Shown: positions 1 through 5,076 of the stretch, piece by piece | Position numbering within the stretch: the first letter of the stretch is position 1 | Layout: each line of letters opens with the position of its first letter | DNA from: an uncultured Blautia sp. | GTDB lineage: Bacteria > Bacillota > Clostridia > Lachnospirales > Lachnospiraceae | Direction: 5' to 3' | NCBI GenBank assembly: GCA_902476765.1 | Contig: CABSEJ010000133.1 | Span: 1 to 8,875, forward strand | DNA length: 8,875 nucleotides | Notes under the pieces: model-generated | The model's input: the letters and a program-made list of their open reading frames with translations, nothing else | Database searches by the model: none | What the model was told of the DNA's origin: nothing | Program-made: the position numbers and the translations under genes

Positions 1-296
1 GAAATCTTAGCTCCCCCGTGAAGAACACGGTGGCCAATAGCCTCTACCTCGTCCAGGCTCTTTAAAACTCCTGTTTTTTCGTTTACCAGGGCATCCAATA
101 CCAGTTTAATAGCCTCTGTGTGTGTAGGCATGGCAGCTTCCGTCACTTCTTTTTCTCCGCCAGCAGGCTGGTATACCAGTCTTCCGTCAATTCCGATACG
201 CTCGCACAGACCTTTGGCTGCAACAGCCTCTGTTTCAGAATTGATTAACTGGAATTTCAGGGATGAACTTCCGCAGTTTACTACTAATACGTTCAT
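1..296 (-). CDS. ackA: Acetate kinase, N-terminal part (cut by window edge)
   Basis: Acetate kinase interconverts acetyl phosphate + ADP and acetate + ATP in the cytoplasm, the ATP-yielding step of acetate fermentation. The visible 98 residues begin MNVLVVNCGSSSLKFQLIN, the family's phosphate-binding start with conserved N7, and end at GHRVLHGG, which holds the conserved active-site arginine (R89). The start at 296 is supported by GGAGG at 305-309, eight bases upstream. The rest of the gene (about 300 residues in the family) lies left of the window. No frameshift is seen. It is divergent from tmcAL and has its own promoter at 377-405. Phosphotransacetylase (pta), often just upstream of ackA, is not upstream here; it may lie downstream outside the window or elsewhere. 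Confidence 0.96.
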   Translation of the reverse strand, partial: MNVLVVNCGSSSLKFQLINSETEAVAAKGLCERIGIDGRLVYQPAGGEKEVTEAAMPTHTEAIKLVLDALVNEKTGVLKSLDEVEAIGHRVLHGGAKI

Positions 297-328
297 TTTC
301 TTTTCCTCCGTCATTAGATAATCTCTTT

Positions 329-366
329 ATGCAGATTGCTCTGCATGAATGGCCTGTTCAGGCCAT
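329..366 (-). promoter_or_regulatory. Two tandem hairpins in the ackA leader
   Basis: Between the predicted ackA start point (about 370) and its ribosome binding site, the minus strand holds two perfect 7-bp hairpins, each with a four-base loop. The first (349-366) is ATGGCCT-GAAC-AGGCCAT. The second (329-346) is ATGCAGA-GCAA-TCTGCAT, with a GNRA-type loop. They are two bases apart. No T-tract follows either one, so they are not obvious terminators. A role in mRNA stability or in binding a regulator is inference. Confidence 0.6.
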
Positions 367-376
367 GCTTGGTATT

Positions 377-405
377 ATTATACAACTAATTAAAAATCCA
401 CACAA
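377..405 (-). promoter_or_regulatory. Predicted sigma-A promoter for ackA
   Basis: On the minus strand a perfect -10 box TATAAT (382-377) lies 17 bases downstream of TTGTGT (405-400), which matches the -35 consensus at only three positions. Transcription would start near 370, giving a leader of about 74 bases. The stretch 406-474, between this promoter and the tmcAL promoter, is AT-rich and shows nothing else I can name. Confidence 0.6.
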
Positions 406-474
406 GCCTGCCCGGCGGTTTTTTATCCAAAAATTGTATTCTTTTCCAAACATCGTAAAAAATTTTCCTTCCTG

Positions 475-503
475 CTGACAAAAAAATGAAACACGGTTAT
501 AAT
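475..503 (+). promoter_or_regulatory. Predicted sigma-A promoter for tmcAL
   Basis: CTGACA (475-480, five of six matches to the -35 consensus) and TATAAT (498-503, perfect) are separated by 17 bases. The predicted start is at about 509-511, which leaves a leader of about 116 bases before the tmcAL start codon. It diverges from the ackA promoter. Confidence 0.75.
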
Positions 504-508
504 GAAAA

Positions 509-573
509 AGAATCCTGCTTTGCAGGATTCTCCGCCTGCGGTGGGTCGCTTTAGTGACATAACTCCTCTCCAC
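509..573 (+). promoter_or_regulatory. Structured 5' leader of tmcAL
   Basis: The predicted transcript starts with a perfect 10-bp hairpin: AGAATCCTGC (509-518), loop TTT, GCAGGATTCT (522-531). A second structure follows: GTGG (541-544) pairs with CCAC (570-573) and encloses the stem GTCGC/GTGAC (545-549 with 554-558, one G-U pair, loop TTTA). Further down, TTCCTG (583-588) could pair with CAGGAA (609-614), which overlaps the start of the ribosome binding site. On the minus strand the first hairpin is followed by five T residues (509-505), so it could also stop antisense transcription toward ackA. It matches no riboswitch class I know; a dispersed intergenic repeat is an alternative. Confidence 0.5.
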
Positions 574-626
574 AGCAGTGCGTTCCTGTCAGCCAGCAAA
601 ACCTACTCCAGGAAAGGAAGCCTAAT

Positions 627-1889
627 ATGTTTAAAACCGCAGCCATTATTGCAGAATATAATCCGTTTCACAACGGACATACCTATCAAATAGAAGAAAC
701 GAAAAAGCGCACCGGAGCTGATTTTGTGCTGGTTATCATGAGCGGAGATTTCGTCCAGAGAGGCACTCCTGCTATTTTCCATAAATATGCCAGAACCCGC
801 ATGGCTCTGCTGGGGGGAGCTGATGTTGTTCTGGAGCTGCCTGTTTTTTATGCGGGAGCCAGTGCAGAGTATTTTGCCCGGGGAGCTGTGGGCATCCTGG
901 ATGCTTTGCATGCCGTGGATTTTCTCTCTTTTGGCAGTGAAAAGGGAGAGATTTCTCTGCTTTTAGAAGCAGCCCGCTTCTTGTCAGAGGAACCGGAAGA
1001 ATACCGGCAGCAGTTGAAAAAGAGCCTGAAAAAAGGCCTTACCTTTCCTGCGGCCAGAAAAGAAGCTCTGGAATACCTTCTTTCTTCAGCAGATAATATT
1101 TCTTCTGATGCACGGCAGCTTCAGGCTTTGCTGGATACCCCGAATAACATACTGGGCATAGAATACTGCAAGGCTCTTTTTTCTCTGAGAAGCAATATAC
1201 ATCCTGTAACCATTAAGCGGCAGGGAAACGCTTACCATGAGACCCAATTGCAGCACAGCCTTACCAGCGCTTCCGCATTAAGGAAGGCCCTGCTGGCTCC
1301 GGACCTTGACAACAAATTGCAGAACATCCGCCCGTTTCAGCCTGTTTCTGTTTTCTCTTATATGCAGGATATGCTGGCCTGCATCTCCCCTGTCACGGAA
1401 GAAGATTTTTCCCTGCTTTTAAAATACAGCCTTATGGTCCAAAGCCGGGATTCCCTCTGTACTTTTGCAGATGTTTCCCCTGAGCTTTCCAACCGGATAT
1501 ATAAAAATCTTGACAATTTCCGCTCTTTCTCCCAATTTGCTGCTCTTTTAAAAACCAGGGATATTACCCATACCCGGGTAAACCGGAGCCTGCTCCATAT
1601 TCTTTTGTCCATCACAGAGAAAGAGTCCGCTTCCCGGCCCTCATATGTAAGGCTTCTGGGATTCCGGAAGCATGCAGCCCCCCTTCTAAGGCAGATACAA
1701 GACAACAGTGAAATTCCTTTTATCACCAAAGCCGCAGACTATCCCAGGCTGCTTTCCTCCAAAGGCTGTGCTCTTTTTGAAAAAGACCTTTTTGCCTCTG
1801 ATTTATATGAAACTGTATTGAAAAATAAAATACAGGAGAATTTTGTCAGTGACCTGAAAAAATCTCCTGTAATTCTTACCTCTTATTAA
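627..1889 (+). CDS. tmcAL: tRNA(Met) cytidine acetate ligase (TmcAL)
   Basis: A 420-residue cytoplasmic enzyme. The family (B. subtilis YlbM) activates acetate with ATP to acetyl-adenylate and acetylates the wobble cytidine of elongator tRNA-Met to ac4C, which prevents misreading of isoleucine codons. The N-terminal nucleotidyltransferase motif IIAEYNPFHNGH (residues 7-18) carries the HxGH pair H15/H18. SGDFVQRG (39-46), FGSE (102-105), TPNNILGIEYCKAL (171-184) and TSASALRK (213-220) follow the family pattern. Length is normal. The start at 627 is preceded by AGGAAAGGAAG (610-620), six bases away. The gene is monocistronic: it diverges from ackA and converges on the PFL-family gene with an 18-base gap. 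I see no terminator of its own on the plus strand; its last codons overlap a terminator for the opposite strand. Confidence 0.95.
   Translation: MFKTAAIIAEYNPFHNGHTYQIEETKKRTGADFVLVIMSGDFVQRGTPAIFHKYARTRMALLGGADVVLELPVFYAGASAEYFARGAVGILDALHAVDFLSFGSEKGEISLLLEAARFLSEEPEEYRQQLKKSLKKGLTFPAARKEALEYLLSSADNISSDARQLQALLDTPNNILGIEYCKALFSLRSNIHPVTIKRQGNAYHETQLQHSLTSASALRKALLAPDLDNKLQNIRPFQPVSVFSYMQDMLACISPVTEEDFSLLLKYSLMVQSRDSLCTFADVSPELSNRIYKNLDNFRSFSQFAALLKTRDITHTRVNRSLLHILLSITEKESASRPSYVRLLGFRKHAAPLLRQIQDNSEIPFITKAADYPRLLSSKGCALFEKDLFASDLYETVLKNKIQENFVSDLKKSPVILTSY
1821..1871 (-). terminator. Intrinsic terminator of the polA-PFL operon, inside the tmcAL 3' end
   Basis: Read on the minus strand, TACAGGAGA (1871-1863) pairs perfectly with TCTCCTGTA (1839-1831). 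Past one mismatch, four more T-A pairs extend the stem, which closes a loop of 13 bases. The stem is followed immediately by TTTTATTTTT (1830-1821). It lies 36 bases beyond the PFL-family stop codon. On the plus strand the bases after the stem are a poor T-tract, so it should work mainly for minus-strand transcripts. Confidence 0.75.
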
Positions 1890-1907
1890 ATGTATTAAAT
1901 GATTTCC

Positions 1908-3275
1908 TTAATTCTTAAAGCTGTGGATAGGCGCCGGGATTCTGCCGCCTCTGTTTACAAACTCATCGCAGGAATAAGGATTTACCGGCATTACCGGCGC
2001 ATAGCCCAAAAGGCCGCCGAATTCCACAGTCTCTCCCACATCCTTTCCGATTACCGGAATCAGACGCACGGCAGTGGTCTTCTGGTTTACCATTCCAATG
2101 GCACACTCATCGGCAATGATTCCCGCAATGGTAGTGGCTTTGGTATTTCCCGGTATGGCAATCATATCCAGCCCCACAGAGCAGACACAAGTCATGGCTT
2201 CTAATTTTTCCAGAGTAAGGGCCTGGGCGTTTACTGCGTCAATCATACCCTGGTCCTCACTGACCGGGATAAAGGCACCGCTTAAACCTCCCACATATGA
2301 AGAAGCCATAACGCCTCCTTTTTTCACCTGGTCGTTTAAAAGAGCTAAAGCCGCCGTTGTTCCCGGGGCTCCTGCATACTCCACTCCGATTTCATGGAGT
2401 ATATCTGCTACGCTGTCCCCTATGGCCGGCGTAGGCGCCAGAGATAAATCTACAATACCAAAAGGAATGCCCAGACGCTTGGAAGCCTCCTGAGCCACCA
2501 GCTGTCCCACACGGGTTACCTTAAATGCGGTTTTCTTAATGGTCTCACAGAGAATTTCAAAATTCTTGCCCCGAACCTGTTCCAGTGCAGTTTTTACCAC
2601 ACCGGGGCCGGAAACCCCCACATTGATAATGGCATCTGCCTCTGTCACCCCATGGAAGGCTCCTGCCATAAAAGGATTATCATCCGGTGCATTGCAGAAC
2701 ACTACCAGCTTGGCACAGCCCAGAGAATCCTGAGCAGCCGTAGCCTTGGCTGTCTCCAGAACAATATCTCCCATAAGCCGCACAGCGTCCATGTTGATTC
2801 CGGTTTTCGTAGAGCCCAGGTTCACAGAGCTGCACACTCGTTCCGTAACAGCCAAAGCCTGGGGAATAGAACGGATTAAAAGCTGGTCCGCCCCTGTCAT
2901 GCCTTTGGACACCAAAGCAGAATAGCCTCCGATAAAGTTTACCCCAACCTCTTTGGCCGCCCTGTCCAGTGTTTCAGCCAGGGTAACAAAATCCTCCGGT
3001 GATTTGCAGGCAGCTCCTCCCACAAGGGCTATAGGCGTAACAGAAATTCTTTTATTCACCACAGGAATACCATACTCTCTGGAAATTTCATCCCCTGTCT
3101 CCACCAGATGTCCGGCCAGTCTGGTGATTTTCTCATATATCTTCCGGTTTACCTGCTGCAAATCGCTGTCAATACAGTCCAGAAGGCTGATTCCCATAGT
3201 AATGGTACGCACGTCCAGGTTTTCCTGCTCTATCATTTTATTGGTCTCATTGACCTCATACATATTTATCTTCAT
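1908..3275 (-). CDS. PFL family protein (DUF711 / UPF0210), function unknown
   Basis: A 455-residue cytoplasmic protein of the UPF0210/DUF711 family, called PFL-family because its fold resembles pyruvate formate-lyase; its reaction is unknown to me. Family blocks visible are YEVNETNKMIEQENLDVRTI near the N-terminus, ISVTPIALVGGAACKSPEDF (about 78-97), FCNAPDDNPFMAGAFHG (about 193-209), CVCSVGLDMIAIPGNT (363-378) and a glycine-rich C-terminus GGRIPAPIHSF. I see no RVSGY-type glycyl-radical signature, so radical chemistry should not be assumed. I chose the ATG at 3275 (MKINMYEVNE), with AAAGGA (3291-3286) ten bases upstream, over an in-frame TTG at 3296 that precedes that ribosome binding site. 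The ACT-protein gene lies 27 bases upstream and is its usual partner (as in S. pneumoniae SP0238/SP0239). It is the last gene of the run and converges on tmcAL. Confidence 0.93.
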   Translation of the reverse strand: MKINMYEVNETNKMIEQENLDVRTITMGISLLDCIDSDLQQVNRKIYEKITRLAGHLVETGDEISREYGIPVVNKRISVTPIALVGGAACKSPEDFVTLAETLDRAAKEVGVNFIGGYSALVSKGMTGADQLLIRSIPQALAVTERVCSSVNLGSTKTGINMDAVRLMGDIVLETAKATAAQDSLGCAKLVVFCNAPDDNPFMAGAFHGVTEADAIINVGVSGPGVVKTALEQVRGKNFEILCETIKKTAFKVTRVGQLVAQEASKRLGIPFGIVDLSLAPTPAIGDSVADILHEIGVEYAGAPGTTAALALLNDQVKKGGVMASSYVGGLSGAFIPVSEDQGMIDAVNAQALTLEKLEAMTCVCSVGLDMIAIPGNTKATTIAGIIADECAIGMVNQKTTAVRLIPVIGKDVGETVEFGGLLGYAPVMPVNPYSCDEFVNRGGRIPAPIHSFKN

Positions 3276-3302
3276 GGCGTTACTGTCCTTTCCCAAGCTT
3301 CC

Positions 3303-3575
3303 TTAAATTCTGTGCATTTTGGTAAAAATGTCTTCATGCTGTGCGTGGATAGTCACGCCGATTTCTTTGCCGATTTCTTCCAGCTCCTGAGCCAGTACAT
3401 TCAGCTTTTTGGGAGAGAGACTGGTATCTGTAATCATCATCATATTAAAATATCCGTCCAGAATTGTCTGGGTAATATCCAGGATATTTACATTATTCTC
3501 TGCCAGATAGGTGCAGACCTTTGCTATGATTCCCACTGTGTCTTTTCCCACTACTGTAATGATTGTCTTTTTCAT
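3303..3575 (-). CDS. Small ACT-domain protein (UPF0237)
   Basis: A 90-residue protein made of one ACT domain plus a short tail. The N-terminal strand and ligand-binding turn read IITVVGKDTVGIIAKVCTYL (residues 5-24), followed by NNVNILDITQTILDGYFNMMM, typical of the UPF0237 family. ACT domains usually bind small ligands such as amino acids and regulate a partner; no ligand is known for this family. The start at 3575 has AAGGAG (3590-3585) nine bases upstream. It sits directly upstream of the PFL-family gene, and this pairing is conserved in many Firmicutes, suggesting that it senses a ligand for that protein (inference). Confidence 0.93.
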   Translation of the reverse strand: MKKTIITVVGKDTVGIIAKVCTYLAENNVNILDITQTILDGYFNMMMITDTSLSPKKLNVLAQELEEIGKEIGVTIHAQHEDIFTKMHRI

Positions 3576-3662
3576 GTTTTTCTGCTCCTTTTCTATACCG
3601 GCCCTCAGGGCCCTTTTCCTTTTCTTTCCGCTTTTTTGAACTGTCTTTCTTTCCTGGGCTGT
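3576..3662 (-). other. Purine-rich spacer with a GC hairpin
   Basis: This is the longest gap inside the minus-strand run (87 bases). The minus strand is strongly purine-rich and contains a small perfect hairpin, GGCCC-TGA-GGGCC (3612-3600), without a following T-tract on that strand. I see no convincing promoter. It could be an RNA processing point that sets a different level for the ACT/PFL pair, or simply a spacer. On the plus strand the hairpin is followed by a T-rich stretch, but no plus-strand gene precedes it. Confidence 0.3.
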
Positions 3663-4460
3663 CTATACTGCAACAAAGTCAGAAACTTTGTCCCTGTGAG
3701 CCACAGAAATTCTAAAATCTGAAGAAGTCCAGGGATTTTCCCCCATAGTCACCTCTGAACACACGGTTTCATAGGCCAGGGCTTCATAATTGTTCTCCTT
3801 ACTCAAATGGCCCAAAAATACTGCCTTCATTCCCTGGTGAAGAAGCCGGCACAGCAGACGCCCTGCCGTTTCATTGGAAAGATGGCCTCTCTTTCCCAGA
3901 ATACGCTGTTTCAGATAATAAGGATAGCTTCCCACCTGCAGCATATTCACATCATGGTTTGCCTCTAAAAGAAGCACATCCAGGCCGGAGAGATTCTCCA
4001 CTATGTAATCATCATAATACCCCAGGTCCGTGGCGATTCCCACCGCCTTCTTCCCCTGGTTCACCCGGTATCCCACCGGTTCTGCGGCATCATGGGATAT
4101 GGCAAAAGGCTGTACCTGTAAATCTCCCACCCAAAAGCTCTTGTCCGCCTCAATTACATGGAACAAATCCCTGTCCAGCTTGCCCAGGGTGTTCATTGAC
4201 CAAATAGCTTCCATGGTTCCTCTGGTGCAATATACCGGTATCTGATGCTTTCTGGAAATCACTCCCAAGCCTTTGATGTGGTCCGAGTGTTCATGGGTAA
4301 TCAGAATCCCGTCACACTCTTTAGTCGTACGGTCAATGCTTCTGAGTCCTTCCTCAATTCTTTTTCCGCTGATTCCCACATCCACCAAAACACTGGTGTT
4401 TTCACTTCCAACGTATATACAGTTTCCGCTGCTTCCGCTGGCAATACTACACAGATTCAT
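3663..4460 (-). CDS. walJ: MBL-fold metallohydrolase, WalJ/YycJ-type
   Basis: A 265-residue cytoplasmic metallo-beta-lactamase-fold protein. The metal-binding motif HEHSDH (56-61) is complete. Other probable ligand or family blocks are SHDAAEP (122-128), ATDLGY (143-148), EANHD (166-170), GHLSNE (192-197) and GHLSKENN (217-224). The order and length fit the YycJ/WalJ family, whose Bacillus members have been reported as 5'-3' DNA exonucleases linked to mismatch repair. In Bacillus the gene lies in the walKR operon; here it follows coaE and no walKR is present, so the symbol reflects similarity only. Its start overlaps the coaE 3' end by 14 bases, with GAAGGA (4478-4473) about 12 bases upstream, suggesting translational coupling. 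Confidence 0.88.
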   Translation of the reverse strand: MNLCSIASGSSGNCIYVGSENTSVLVDVGISGKRIEEGLRSIDRTTKECDGILITHEHSDHIKGLGVISRKHQIPVYCTRGTMEAIWSMNTLGKLDRDLFHVIEADKSFWVGDLQVQPFAISHDAAEPVGYRVNQGKKAVGIATDLGYYDDYIVENLSGLDVLLLEANHDVNMLQVGSYPYYLKQRILGKRGHLSNETAGRLLCRLLHQGMKAVFLGHLSKENNYEALAYETVCSEVTMGENPWTSSDFRISVAHRDKVSDFVAV

Positions 4461-5049
4461 AATATGTTCTCATCCTTCGCTCTATCTGAAGATAGGTATG
4501 CGCCACATCTTCGTCATTATATAATTGGAAGTCACAGCGGGCCTCAAACTCTTCCTCCGAAAGCTGGTTTTCCATTCTCTGGCGTATCTGTTCGTCGGAA
4601 TAGCCCCTGTCACGGCGCAGCCGCTCCATCCTGACTTCTTTTTCGCAATAAATATACCACACCTCATCACAAATTTCATCATATTTTTCTTCCAAAAGAA
4701 TAGCGGCTTCTATAAAGAAAAATTTTGTATCTTCTTTTTTAGATTTTTCAATCTCCCGGAGAATATATTTTTTTACTGCAGGATGGATGATGTCATCCAG
4801 CTTTTTCAGCATAGCAGGACTGTCAAATACAATGTCTCCAATCATAGAGCGGTTTAAAGAGCCGTCCTCCTTTACTACCCATTCTCCGAACAGCTCTATT
4901 ACCGGCTCATAACACTCCCGGCCGGGCATCATCAGCATATGCCCTACCTCGTCTGCCTTTACAATCCTGGAATCAAAATGCTCCTCAATATAATTCAGCA
5001 CCGCACTTTTCCCGGAACCTACGCCTCCGGTCACTCCTATGATTCTCAT
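4447..5049 (-). CDS. coaE: Dephospho-CoA kinase
   Basis: A 200-residue cytoplasmic enzyme that phosphorylates the ribose 3'-hydroxyl of dephospho-CoA with ATP, the last step of coenzyme A synthesis. The P-loop GGVGSGKS (8-15), the substrate-site IIHPAV (87-92), EAAILLE (114-120) and the basic lid-like RMERLRRDRGYS (140-151) are in the family order. The usual D-A-D motif reads K-A-D here (31-33), a modest variant that keeps the second aspartate. The start at 5049 has a strong AAAGGAGG (5065-5058) eight bases upstream. It follows polA by 27 bases and overlaps the next gene by 14, so co-transcription is likely. The link between CoA and the acetate genes in this window is only thematic. Confidence 0.96.
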   Translation of the reverse strand: MRIIGVTGGVGSGKSAVLNYIEEHFDSRIVKADEVGHMLMMPGRECYEPVIELFGEWVVKEDGSLNRSMIGDIVFDSPAMLKKLDDIIHPAVKKYILREIEKSKKEDTKFFFIEAAILLEEKYDEICDEVWYIYCEKEVRMERLRRDRGYSDEQIRQRMENQLSEEEFEARCDFQLYNDEDVAHTYLQIERRMRTYYESV

Positions 5050-5076
5050 GGTATTTTCCTCCTTTGCAGGTACATG

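Noticed and set aside
509..531. Plus-strand terminator or attenuator before tmcAL
   Set aside because: The hairpin is not followed by a T-tract on the plus strand; only the minus strand has one.
358..573. Small minus-strand open frame (71 codons) in the ackA-tmcAL gap
   Set aside because: It runs through both promoters and the leader hairpin, has no clear ribosome binding site, and is rich in arginine runs typical of a translated repeat or RNA.
3276..3296. TTG start for the PFL-family protein
   Set aside because: The ribosome binding site lies within this segment and the family begins at about the ATG at 3275.
3108..3722. Open frame of 204 codons on the plus strand
   Set aside because: It lies antisense to the PFL-family gene, the ACT gene and the end of the MBL gene, and resembles no family.
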